A stretch of DNA of 58,649 nt from Marinobacterium arenosum. Its GTDB lineage: Bacteria; Pseudomonadota; Gammaproteobacteria; Pseudomonadales; Balneatricaceae. A program made the translations under genes and the position numbers. The stretch is from contig NZ_JAILYN010000032.1 of assembly GCF_019795155.1 (NCBI RefSeq), positions 1 to 58,649 of the forward strand. Reading direction: 5' to 3'. Every line of letters begins with the position of its first letter. Positions within the stretch are counted from its first letter, which is position 1. The notes under the pieces were generated by a model. It had not been told where the DNA came from, searched no databases, and saw only the letters and a program-made list of their open reading frames with translations. Positions 1 to 7,430 of this stretch are shown here, in pieces.

Positions 1-660
1 GGTGTGGCAGCGGGTTTTTGGATCCGGTCGCGGATGAATCCCCTCCTACAGTGATACCGAGCTTGGTAGCAGCCCACTCCGAGGGCGACGGGGTGTGGCA
101 GCGGGGGTAGGGGCCGGTCGCGGATGAATCCCCTCCTACAGTGAAACCGAGCTTGGTAGCAGCCCGCTCTGAGGGCGACTGGGTGTGGCAGCGGGGGTAG
201 GGGCCGGTCGCGGATGAATCCCCTCCTACAGTGAAACCGAGCCTGGTAGCAGCCCGCTCTGAGGGCGACTGGGTGTGGCAGCGGGGGTAGGGGCCGGTCG
301 CGGATAAATCCCCTCCTACAGTGAAACCGAGCCTGGTAGCAGCCCGCTCTGAGGGCGACTGGGTGTGGCAGCGGGGGTAGGGGCCGGTCGCGGATAAATC
401 CCCTCCTACAACGAAACCGAGCTTGGTAGCAGCCCGCTCCGAGGGCGAGGGGGTGTGGCAGCGGAGTTAGGGGCCGGTCGCGGATGAATCCCCTCCTACA
501 GTGAAACCGAGCCTGGTAGCAGCCCGCTCTGAGGGCGACTGGGTGTGGCAGCGGGGGTAGGGGCCGGTCGCGGATAAACCCCCTCCTACAACGAAACCGA
601 GCTTGGTAGCAGCCCGCTCTGCGGGCGACGGGGTGTGGAATAGGGGGTAGGATCCAGCCG
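1..660. repeat. 90-bp tandem array of REP-like palindromic units
   Basis: Units beginning GGTGTGGCAG recur at about 1, 92, 182, 272, 362, 452, 542 and a decayed 632, a period of 90 bp (the first unit is 91). Each unit carries two REP-like arms: a half that reads TGTAGGAGGGGATTCATCC on the minus strand, and GGTAGCAGCCCGCTCTGAGG on the plus strand. Units differ by a few substitutions and both outermost units are the most divergent, as expected of an array grown by internal duplication. The same arms recur singly near 10.1, 17.1 and 34.5 kb. No ORF in the array looks coding. The array may continue beyond the left window edge. Confidence 0.9.
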
Positions 661-752
661 TGGCTGGGCCTGTTCGGCCAGAAACGCTTCAACAACTTGG
701 GTGCTGGAAAGGGGCGATGAAACGCATGACCAGAGCGCGTATTTCACTTAGC

Positions 753-807
<55 letters not shown>

Positions 808-818
<11 letters not shown>

Positions 819-838
819 TGCGGGAGCAGGGCTCCCGC
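808..838 (-). terminator. Terminator-like stem-loop, copy 1
   Basis: An 8-bp perfect stem GCGGGAGC/GCTCCCGC (820-827 and 831-838) with a 3-nt AGG loop is followed on the minus strand by a T run, the complement of the A tract before it. The form is that of a rho-independent terminator reading leftwards. A near-identical hairpin lies at 1232, so this may be a duplicated copy rather than the terminator of a gene of its own. Confidence 0.5.
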
Positions 839-1224
839 CAAGAAAGTCTGCCGGGTGGGGCAGAAGGCCAACCGTGACAACGGTATCAACGGTATTTGGC
901 TGGCAGCCTGCCGGACCTGACTCTAATCTACTCGGCTCTGGCTTCCTGCTTCGCCCTAACTCCTGCATCCATGCAGTCGTGCGGAAAACGGATATTGTTC
1001 ATCTTTTCCGAACGATCTCGTTAAATAGCTCGCTATTCGCCTCAATCGTTCGAAAAATCTGCCTCAATCCCGCTTTCCCTCGCGACGATTGGTCAAGCCC
1101 GACAGGCTGCTAGAGCATCCATTGACGGACGGAGCAAACAGGCGCCCAGGCCCTGGGACGCGGGCCGCTTGGACGTGCTTGGCAGCTGCCTGCCACGCAG
1201 GGGCGCGGCAGGTAGCTAAGGAAT
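839..1224. other. Intergenic stretch without a supported gene
   Basis: No ORF here has coding character. A degenerate inverted pair is visible: CAGCCTGCCGGACCTGACTC near 904 and GGTCAAGCCCGACAGGCTG near 1091. A compact form of the same pair lies at 40329-40400, and one arm near 21316, so this looks like a dispersed palindromic repeat whose arms here are about 190 bp apart. Confidence 0.5.
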
Positions 1225-1250
1225 TAAAAATGCGGGAGCAGGGCTCCCGC
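1222..1250 (-). terminator. Rho-independent terminator of the aminotransferase-ALDH operon
   Basis: A perfect 8-bp stem GCGGGAGC/GCTCCCGC (1232-1239, 1243-1250) with loop AGG is followed on the minus strand by ATTTTTAATT. It lies 73 bp past the stop codon of the aldehyde dehydrogenase gene and reads in the same direction, so it is the likely end of that operon. Confidence 0.7.
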
Positions 1251-1322
1251 CAAACTTGTCTTTTGGCACAGTGCAGACAAGAAGCACTCTACGGAGATGT
1301 ACCCACAACAACAAAAGGTCTC

Positions 1323-2741
1323 TCAGCTGATCAGTGCCTTGGTTTCAAAGAATTCTTCGACGCCGTGGTCGCCCAGTTCTCGGCCGTTGCCGGACTGCTT
1401 GTAGCCGCCGAACGGCGCTTCGTTGTTCCAGAAGCCGTCGTTGATATACACCTGGCCGGCGCGGATCTGGCGTGCCAGCGCGCTGGCGTAGTCGGTGTTG
1501 GCTGCCCAGACGCGGGCGGACAGGCCGTACGGCGTGTCGTTGGCGATCTCGACCGCTTCGGCGACATCCCGGTAGGGGATCATGCACAGTACCGGGCCGA
1601 AGATCTCCTCGCGGGCGATGGTCATCTGGTTGTTCACGTCGGCAAAGATCGTCGGCCGTTGGTAGTAGCCTTTGTTCAGGCCGGCCGGGGGCTCCAGGCC
1701 GCCGGTGACCAGTCGGGCACCCTCTTCGACGCCGATGCCGATGTAGCGCCGCACGGTTTCCAGCTGTGCCTTGGAGACCATCGGACCGAGGAAGGTGTCT
1801 TCAGCCAGCGGATCGCCGACCTTCAGCGATTCGGCATACTCTTTGGCGATCGCCACCGCTTCCTCGTAGCGGCTCTGCGGCAGCAGCATCCGGGTCAGCG
1901 CGGTGCAGGTCTGGCCGGAGTTCAGCATCACGTCGTCGACGCCCAGCTTGACCGCGGTTTCCAGATCGGCGTCTTCGCAAATCAGGAACGGTGACTTGCC
2001 GCCCAACTCCTGGCAGACCCGTTTGATGGTCGGGGCCGCCATCTGGGCGATCCGTACCCCGGCGCGGGTGGAGCCGGTGAACGACACCATGTCCACTTCC
2101 GGGTGGGTGCACATCGGTTCGCCCACTTCCGGACCGTCGCCGTTGACCAGGTTGAATACCCCGGCAGGCAGGCCTGCGGCATCGACCGCTTCGGCCAGCA
2201 GGAAGGCGTGCAGCGGGGTGATCTCGCTCGGTTTGACCACCATGGTGCAGCCGGCCGCCAGTGCCGGCGCGATCTTGCCGATCATCTGGTGCAGCGGGTA
2301 GTTCCACGGGTTGATAAAGGCGCAGACACCGACCGGCTCGCGGATTACCTGGGCGTTGCCGACCTGGCGGCTTTCGTCCAGCAGGGCGCAACGAGCGGCG
2401 TGCTTGCGCAGGGCGTCGATCGGGTCTTCCACCTGCACTTCGCGGCTGAAGCCCAAAGGTGCGCCCATCTCGGCGGTGACGGTCTGTACCATCTGGTCGC
2501 AACGCTTTTCCAGTTCGTCGGCCAGGCGGCTGATATAGTCGGCCCGCTGTTCGCTGCTGGTGCGCGACCAGTCGGCGAAGGCGCGGCGGGCGGCGCGTAC
2601 CGCGCGGTCGACATCGGTGGCGTCGGCCTTGGCGGTACGGGCGATGATCTGTTCGGTGGCCGGGTTGACCACCTCGATGGTGCCGGTGCTGTTGGCAGTG
2701 GTCCACTGGCCGTCGATATAAAGCTTGTCGTAAATCTTCAT
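1323..2741 (-). CDS. NAD(P)-dependent aldehyde dehydrogenase family protein
   Basis: This 472-residue protein has the full ALDH family length. The oxyanion Asn lies in NPWNY (N146), the general base Glu in ELGGKS (E245) and the catalytic nucleophile in GQTCTA (C279). It would oxidise an aldehyde to the acid with NAD(P)+ in the cytoplasm. The ORF runs open further upstream, but ATG 2741 starts the family-like sequence MKIYDKLYIDGQW and follows a GGAAA ribosome site. It lies 22 bp behind an omega-aminotransferase gene on the same strand. Family knowledge suggests the two act in sequence, transaminating an amine and oxidising the aldehyde, as in polyamine or omega-amino acid breakdown. The substrate cannot be read from the sequence. 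Confidence 0.93.
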   Translation of the reverse strand: MKIYDKLYIDGQWTTANSTGTIEVVNPATEQIIARTAKADATDVDRAVRAARRAFADWSRTSSEQRADYISRLADELEKRCDQMVQTVTAEMGAPLGFSREVQVEDPIDALRKHAARCALLDESRQVGNAQVIREPVGVCAFINPWNYPLHQMIGKIAPALAAGCTMVVKPSEITPLHAFLLAEAVDAAGLPAGVFNLVNGDGPEVGEPMCTHPEVDMVSFTGSTRAGVRIAQMAAPTIKRVCQELGGKSPFLICEDADLETAVKLGVDDVMLNSGQTCTALTRMLLPQSRYEEAVAIAKEYAESLKVGDPLAEDTFLGPMVSKAQLETVRRYIGIGVEEGARLVTGGLEPPAGLNKGYYQRPTIFADVNNQMTIAREEIFGPVLCMIPYRDVAEAVEIANDTPYGLSARVWAANTDYASALARQIRAGQVYINDGFWNNEAPFGGYKQSGNGRELGDHGVEEFFETKALIS

Positions 2742-2763
2742 GGCAGATTTCCAGGTAATCCAG

Positions 2764-4182
2764 TTAAGCGGCCAGCAGGCCTTCGTTACGCAGTTCGGCG
2801 ACGGTGGCTTCGATGCTTTCGCGCAGGGTGGCGACGATAAAGTCGACATCCTCACGGGTCATCGTCAGCGACGGCGACATCACATTCAGGTGCACGATGG
2901 CGCGGGTGATCAGGCCACGTGCATCGGCCTGGTTGGAGACCCGCTTGCCGATATCCAGCTCCTCTGGGAACAGCGCCTTGCTGTTCTTGTCCGCCACGTA
3001 TTCCACGCACATCATGAACTTGCGGCCGCGCACCTGGCCGACGATCGGCAGGTCTTCCAGCGTCTTCAACTGCTGCTCGAAGTAGGGGCCAACCTCTTTT
3101 ACGTTCTCGAGCAGCTGTTCGCGCTCCAGAATCTCGATATTCTTCAGTGCCGCGGCGCAGGCCACCGGATGACCGGAGTAGGTGAAGCCGTGCGCGAAGC
3201 AGCGGCCGCTGTCCGGCGCGTTCAGTACCGCGAAGATCTCGTCGGAGAAGATCGTCGCGCCCAACGGCTGGTAACCGGAGGTCAGCCCCTTGGCGCAGGT
3301 GATGATATCCGGCTGGATGCCGAACTCCTCTTCGGAGGCGAACCAGTGGCCCAGTCGTCCGAACGCGGTTACCACCTCGTCGGAGACATAGAGAATATCG
3401 TTCTCTTTGCAGACCTCGTACATCCGCTGCAGGTAGCCGTCCGGCGCCACGATCACCCCGCCGGCACCCATGATCGGTTCGGCGAAAAACGCGGCGACCT
3501 TGTCCGGCCCGCCCAGCTCGGCGATCTTGTCTTCAAATTCCTGCACCAGGCTGTCGACGAACTCGGCTTCGCTCATCCCCTCCGGGGCCCGGTAGTGGTT
3601 CGGGTAGCCCAGGTGGTGGATGGTATCGCTGATAAAATCGAACTCGGGCGGATGATCGCCCGGCTTGCCACCGATCGACATCGACGCGTAGGTGGTGCCG
3701 TGGTAGGCGTTCAGCCGTGAAATCACATGCTTCTTGTCATGCTTGCCGCGACAGTTCTGGTAGTAGTGGATCAGCCGGAACGCGGTGTCCACCGCGGTGG
3801 AACCGCCGCAGGTAAAGAACACATGGTTCAGCGAAGCCGGTGCCAGTTCAGCCAGCTTGGCGGCCAGTTCGGCGGCCGGTGCGTTGGTCAGATCGACGAA
3901 CGGGCTGGCGTAGGAGAGCCGGTACGCCTGCTCGGCGATGGTTTCGGCCATCTCTTTACGGCCCAGGCCGATGTTGTTGCACCAGAGGCCGCCGACCGCA
4001 TCGAAATAGCGTTTGCCGTTGGCATCGAAAATATAATTGCCACGCCCCTCGACGATCGGCAGTGCACCTTCTTCACGAAAGACGTCGAACACCTGCCAGG
4101 GGTGCAGGTGGTGGTCTCGATCCTTGCGCCAGATCTCCTGGGCGTCGTAAGTCGGCTTGCTGATGTTTTCGAAGAAACTCAT
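2764..4182 (-). CDS. Class III (omega) aminotransferase, PLP-dependent
   Basis: This 472-residue class III aminotransferase has the PLP-ring Asp in VSDEVVTAF (D268) and the Schiff-base Lys in TCAKGLTSGY (K298). The overall sequence resembles the putrescine/beta-alanine/taurine:pyruvate group (SpuC-like), which moves a terminal amino group to pyruvate. ATG 4182 has a GGAG site just upstream; the ORF open beyond it is not family-like. It is the first gene of a two-gene operon with the aldehyde dehydrogenase. A role in polyamine or omega-amino acid use is inferred from that pairing. The exact amine is unknown. Confidence 0.92.
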   Translation of the reverse strand: MSFFENISKPTYDAQEIWRKDRDHHLHPWQVFDVFREEGALPIVEGRGNYIFDANGKRYFDAVGGLWCNNIGLGRKEMAETIAEQAYRLSYASPFVDLTNAPAAELAAKLAELAPASLNHVFFTCGGSTAVDTAFRLIHYYQNCRGKHDKKHVISRLNAYHGTTYASMSIGGKPGDHPPEFDFISDTIHHLGYPNHYRAPEGMSEAEFVDSLVQEFEDKIAELGGPDKVAAFFAEPIMGAGGVIVAPDGYLQRMYEVCKENDILYVSDEVVTAFGRLGHWFASEEEFGIQPDIITCAKGLTSGYQPLGATIFSDEIFAVLNAPDSGRCFAHGFTYSGHPVACAAALKNIEILEREQLLENVKEVGPYFEQQLKTLEDLPIVGQVRGRKFMMCVEYVADKNSKALFPEELDIGKRVSNQADARGLITRAIVHLNVMSPSLTMTREDVDFIVATLRESIEATVAELRNEGLLAA

Positions 4183-4369
4183 CGGGGGGCTCCTGGCTTT
4201 TAATGTTGTTTTCTGAGCTTGGTTGCCAAGTCTAGGAGCCGGGCGTTGTTGCGGGTATACCCTGAATAGGTAGGCGGGCATTTGCCATTTGCGGCGTTCC
4301 GCAGTACACCGGTAAGTATCGATGGCCGGTCTGCGAGTGGCGGGGCCGGGCGAACGGGCGGGGGAGGAG

Positions 4370-5131
4370 ATGCATAAGGTCCGCTGGCTGTTGATCGGCC
4401 TGATTCTGCTGGTATCGCTGAGCAACCTCTGGTTGTCGGCCAGTCCGCAGCTCGATTGGCGGACGCCGTTGCGGGTGGTGATCTACCCGATCAACGCCGA
4501 TCGGCAGTGGGATACCGGCCAGTACATCGCCGCCCTCGACGATGAACATTTCGAGGATATCGAGCACTTCCTGGCCCGCCAGGGCGAGCGTTACCGGTTG
4601 CCGGTCACCCGTCCGGTGCGGGTGCGGCTGGCCGGTGAAGTGCAGGATCAGCCGCCGGAGCTGATGTTGGATGCCAACCGGCTGGAGGCGGCGCTGTGGG
4701 GGCTGCGGATGCGCGTCTGGGCCTGGCGCCACGACGACTGGCCGGAGGGCACGCCGGATATCCGCATCTTCATGCGATTCCACTCCCACCACAACGATCA
4801 ACTGCCGCCGCACTCGATGGGGTTGCGCGACGGCCGGATCGGGCTGGTCAACGGCATCGCCAGTATCGATTACCAGCCACGCAACAACTTCATCGCCGCC
4901 CACGAACTGCTGCACACGCTCGGTGCCAGCGACAAGTACGACTTGAGTACCAATCTGCCGGCTTTCCCGCAGGGCTATGCCGAGCCGGCGCGCCAGCCAA
5001 GGCTGCCGCAGCAGCGGGCGGAGATCATGGCTGGCCGGATTCCGGTGACCGAGGGGATCGCGCTGATGCCGCGCAGCCTGGACGAGGCAGTGATCGGCCC
5101 GCAGACCGCCCGGGAGATCGCTTGGCAGTAG
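4370..5131 (+). CDS. Membrane-anchored putative zinc metalloprotease (HELLH)
   Basis: The N-terminus, a short basic MHKVR followed by about 17 hydrophobic residues, looks like a signal anchor that would leave the rest in the periplasm. Near residues 178-190 there is HELLHTLGASDKYD, an HExxH zinc-binding motif followed by a conserved Asp-Lys-Tyr, as in several gluzincin/aspzincin-like putative proteases. I do not recognise a named family. ATG 4370 follows GGGGGAGGAG, though the spacing is short; ATG 4322, with GGTAAG upstream, would add 16 residues. The gene stands alone between the divergent aminotransferase operon and a repeat. Protease activity is inferred from the motif only. Confidence 0.75.
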   Translation: MHKVRWLLIGLILLVSLSNLWLSASPQLDWRTPLRVVIYPINADRQWDTGQYIAALDDEHFEDIEHFLARQGERYRLPVTRPVRVRLAGEVQDQPPELMLDANRLEAALWGLRMRVWAWRHDDWPEGTPDIRIFMRFHSHHNDQLPPHSMGLRDGRIGLVNGIASIDYQPRNNFIAAHELLHTLGASDKYDLSTNLPAFPQGYAEPARQPRLPQQRAEIMAGRIPVTEGIALMPRSLDEAVIGPQTAREIAWQ

Positions 5132-5145
5132 ACTGACTCAAAGCT

Positions 5146-5211
5146 TTGTAGGGTGGGCACGTTTTTTGTGCCCACGCGAAGCTTGTTCACCGGATGTAGA
5201 TGCTTTCCGCC
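5146..5211. repeat. GGTGGGCAC palindromic repeat, left copy flanking ttcA
   Basis: The core is an 8-bp palindrome GTGGGCAC/GTGCCCAC (5153-5160, 5168-5175) with a T-rich 7-nt loop, preceded by TTGTAGG and followed by a tail containing TTGTTCACCGGA. The 33-bp core is repeated exactly, inverted, on the other side of ttcA, and a diverged copy lies at 29547. This is a REP-like dispersed element; it could also fold as a stem-loop in RNA. Confidence 0.8.
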
Positions 5212-5252
5212 ATTCCTCGATGAACCATAAATAAGGCGGGGAGCAGATCGGG

Positions 5253-5283
5253 TTAGTCAGCTGCCGTTGGCTTGGCGTATAAT
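5253..5283 (+). promoter_or_regulatory. Candidate ttcA promoter
   Basis: A perfect -10 hexamer TATAAT lies at 5278-5283, 38 bp before the ttcA start. The best -35 is a weak TTAGTC at 5253-5258 with 19-bp spacing. The -10 is convincing and the -35 is not. Confidence 0.4.
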
Positions 5284-5321
5284 TCGCGCCTTCCTGAAAC
5301 AACCATTCATCCAAACCGACC

Positions 5322-6224
5322 ATGACCGATACCGTTGCCCAGCCTGTGGCTAATGACGCCGAAGCCAAGAAACTGAAAACCCGCCTGAACAAGCTGCAGA
5401 AGCGGCTACGCCGCGAGGTGGGCCAGGCGATCGAGGCGTTCAATATGATCGAGGACGGCGACAAGGTGATGGTCTGCCTGTCCGGCGGCAAGGACTCCTA
5501 TGCCATGCTGGACATCCTGATGAACCTGCAGAAGAGCGCGCCGATCCAGTTCGAGCTGGTGGCGGTCAACCTGGACCAGAAACAGCCGGGCTTCCCGGAG
5601 CACGTGCTGCCGGAATACCTGGCGTCGATCGGCGTGCCTTTCCATATCGTCGAGCGCGACACCTACTCGGTGGTCAAGGAAGTGGTGCCCGAGGGCAAGA
5701 CCACCTGCGCACTCTGCTCGCGGCTGCGTCGCGGCACCCTGTACGGTTTCGCCGAAGAGATTGGCGCCAACAAGATCGCCCTGGGCCACCACCGCGACGA
5801 TATCCTGGAAACCTTCTTCCTGAACATGTTCTACGGCGGCAAATTGAAGTCGATGCCGCCGAAGCTGGTCTCCGACGACGGCAAGAACATGGTGATCCGT
5901 CCGCTGGCCTACGCCCGCGAAAAGGATATCGCCGAATACGCCGAACTGAAGCAGTTCCCGATCATCCCGTGCAATCTGTGCGGTTCGCAGGAGAACCTGC
6001 AGCGCCAGATCATCAAGGAGATGCTGCAGAGCTGGGACAAACAGCATCCGGGCCGGATCGAGACCATGTTCCGCTCGCTGCAGCACGTGGTGCCGTCCCA
6101 CCTGGCCGACACCCAGCTGTTCGACTTCAAGAACCTGCAACTGGGCTACGCCCACGGCATCGTCGACCCGGAACAGCCGGACGACAACAAGATGCCGCAG
6201 ATGATCGATATTCTCGCGCTCTGA
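5322..6224 (+). CDS. ttcA: tRNA 2-thiocytidine(32) synthetase TtcA
   Basis: TtcA adenylates and thiolates cytidine 32 of certain tRNAs, using a [4Fe-4S] cluster and an IscS-derived sulfur. The 300-residue protein has the PP-loop SGGKDS at 54-59, and paired cysteines TCALC (C129, C132) and PCNLC (C217, C220). These are the CxxC pairs typical of the family. It is full length with a normal start. The gene is monocistronic and is bracketed by exact inverted copies of a palindromic repeat (5146 and 6246). Confidence 0.96.
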   Translation: MTDTVAQPVANDAEAKKLKTRLNKLQKRLRREVGQAIEAFNMIEDGDKVMVCLSGGKDSYAMLDILMNLQKSAPIQFELVAVNLDQKQPGFPEHVLPEYLASIGVPFHIVERDTYSVVKEVVPEGKTTCALCSRLRRGTLYGFAEEIGANKIALGHHRDDILETFFLNMFYGGKLKSMPPKLVSDDGKNMVIRPLAYAREKDIAEYAELKQFPIIPCNLCGSQENLQRQIIKEMLQSWDKQHPGRIETMFRSLQHVVPSHLADTQLFDFKNLQLGYAHGIVDPEQPDDNKMPQMIDILAL

Positions 6225-6245
6225 TCTTTGGTGCTTCGCGGACTA

Positions 6246-6309
6246 GCGGGAAACATCTCCTTCCGGTGAACAATCCCGCGTGGGCACAAAAAACGTGCCC
6301 ACCCTACAA
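6246..6309. repeat. GGTGGGCAC palindromic repeat, right (inverted) copy
   Basis: This is the reverse complement of the repeat at 5146. The 31-bp core at 6277-6307 is identical to the left copy, and the tail (TTGTTCACCGGA on the minus strand) is also shared with a few changes. It lies just after ttcA and directly abuts the first large palindrome of the RAYT island. Confidence 0.8.
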
Positions 6310-6311
6310 GA

Positions 6312-6425
6312 CTCTGATTGGGCGTTGAAAAAATCGCCGCGGGGCGCGCCTCCTACCGGTCGGCGCCAATGGCTAAGATTTGTGGGAGGCGCGCCCCGCG
6401 GCGATAACATGCTCATAAAATGGAG
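6312..6425. repeat. Large REP palindrome, copy 1 of the RAYT island
   Basis: Perfect 20-bp arms beginning TCGCCGCGGGGCGCG (6334-6353 and 6385-6404) enclose a 31-nt spacer. The unit starts CTCTGATTGGGCGTTG and ends just before the ribosome site of the truncated RAYT copy. Two further copies lie at 6623 and 7201. Palindromes of this size next to a Y1-type transposase gene are the usual substrate arrangement of RAYT systems. Confidence 0.88.
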
Positions 6426-6433
6426 TTTCCCTA

Positions 6434-6628
6434 ATGACAAGGACTGTCAGAGCGGGCTCGAAACGTTTGCGATATGGACGATATTCGGAGCCCAATCGAA
6501 TCTATCTGATCACCGCCACCACAGAAAATCGTGCCCCTTGGTTTCGAGAATTCGACATGAATCCCATACGAGTCGGATTGGTGAACTCGGTACGAGAGTA
6601 TGCGTTGTGGGATGCGATTTGGCTCTGA
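6434..6628 (+). pseudogene. Internally deleted RAYT transposase copy (64 codons)
   Basis: The first 40 codons match the N-terminus of the intact RAYT downstream and the last 24 match its C-terminus (MNPIRxGLVNSVREY, WDAIWL). About 90 codons between are gone, and the reading frame is kept across the junction near TTCGACATGAAT. The deletion removes the HFH metal-binding motif and the catalytic Tyr, so it cannot be an active nuclease. Start, ribosome site and flanking palindromes are the same as those of the full gene. It is either a decaying duplicate or a non-autonomous derivative that keeps the ends. Confidence 0.8.
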
Positions 6629-6732
6629 TTGGGCGTTGAAAAAGTCGCCGCGGGGCGCGCCTCCTACCGGCCTGTGCCAATGGCTAAGATTTGTGGGAGG
6701 CGCGCCCCGCGGCGATAACATGCTCAAAAAAT
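6623..6732. repeat. Large REP palindrome, copy 2 of the RAYT island
   Basis: Arms lie at 6645-6664 and 6696-6715, the same perfect 20-bp sequence as copy 1. The unit begins inside the stop codon region of the truncated RAYT copy and ends at the ribosome site of the intact RAYT gene, so it separates the two. Confidence 0.88.
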
Positions 6733-6744
6733 GGAGTTTTCCGA

Positions 6745-7206
6745 ATGACAAGGACAGTCAGAGCGGGCTCACAGTGTTTGCGTAAAGGAAGATATTCCGA
6801 ACCCAATAGAATCTATCTGGTCACCGCCACTACAAAGAATCGCGTCTCTTGGTTTCGAGATTTCTACCATGGCCGAATGTTGGTTGACTGCTTTCGGTGC
6901 ACCGAATCCAACACAATAACCTTGGCATTCGTGGTAATGCCGGACCACTTCCACTGGCTGATGCAACTGGGCGACCACGCTTCCCTTTCCAAGGTCGTGC
7001 AGCAGGTTAAATCAGTTTCTGCGCACAGAATGAATAAACACCTCAAGCGGCATGGCCCGATCTGGCAAGATGGGTTCCATGACCGGGCATTGCGGCGAGA
7101 GGAGGATCTACAGGCTATCGCCCGCTATATCGTTATGAATCCCATACGAGCCGGATTGGTAAACTCGGTACGAGAGTATCCGTTGTGGGATGCGATTTGG
7201 CTCTGA
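6745..7206 (+). CDS. REP-associated tyrosine transposase (RAYT, Y1/TnpA_REP family)
   Basis: This 153-residue protein has PDHFHWL at 66-72, the HUH metal-binding motif of Y1 transposases. It is followed by ARYIVMNPIRAGLV, where Tyr128 fits the catalytic tyrosine position. RAYTs are single-copy domesticated relatives of IS200/IS605 transposases that bind and cleave REP palindromes. ATG 6745 has GGAG 9 nt upstream; the longer ORF reading back into the palindrome is not likely to be translated. It lies between palindrome copies 2 and 3, and a deleted sibling lies on its left. The length is slightly short but complete. Confidence 0.92.
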   Translation: MTRTVRAGSQCLRKGRYSEPNRIYLVTATTKNRVSWFRDFYHGRMLVDCFRCTESNTITLAFVVMPDHFHWLMQLGDHASLSKVVQQVKSVSAHRMNKHLKRHGPIWQDGFHDRALRREEDLQAIARYIVMNPIRAGLVNSVREYPLWDAIWL

Positions 7207-7312
7207 TTGGGCGTTGAAAAAGTCGCCGCGGGGCGCGCCTCCTACCGGCCTGTGCCTATGGCTAAGATTGGTGGGGGCGCGTCCTCGCGGCGACAACATG
7301 CTCAAAAAATGG
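7201..7312. repeat. Large REP palindrome, copy 3 of the RAYT island (degenerate)
   Basis: The left arm at 7223-7242 is the same as in the other copies. The right arm (about 7271-7293) has several changes (GTGGGGGCGCGTCCTCGCGG), so the stem is imperfect. It starts in the last codons of the RAYT gene, as copy 2 does with the truncated gene. Confidence 0.85.
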
Positions 7313-7340
7313 CGTTTTTTCGCCTAGGTGCCTCCCTGAT

Positions 7341-7377
7341 ATGTCCATATATGACGGAAACTGGTCATTGTGGACAT
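7341..7377. promoter_or_regulatory. Perfect two-part dyad upstream of GlxA-type regulator
   Basis: Outer arms ATGTCCA (7341-7347) and TGGACAT (7371-7377) and inner arms ATGAC (7351-7355) and GTCAT (7364-7368) are all perfect inverted matches around a centre near 7359. It lies 54 bp before the start of the AraC/GlxA regulator gene. Position and symmetry suggest an operator for that regulator or another dimer. A transcript hairpin is the alternative. Confidence 0.55.
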
Positions 7378-7430
7378 TCCGCCGCCGCTTCATACTGACC
7401 GGGTTTTGATAACGAATAACCGGAGTGCCG

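Noticed and set aside
1-660. CRISPR array
   Set aside because: The 90-bp units are repeated over their whole length, with no variable spacers and no cas genes.
1089-1994. 301-codon ORF on the plus strand
   Set aside because: Runs through the terminator and antisense to the aldehyde dehydrogenase; no coding features.
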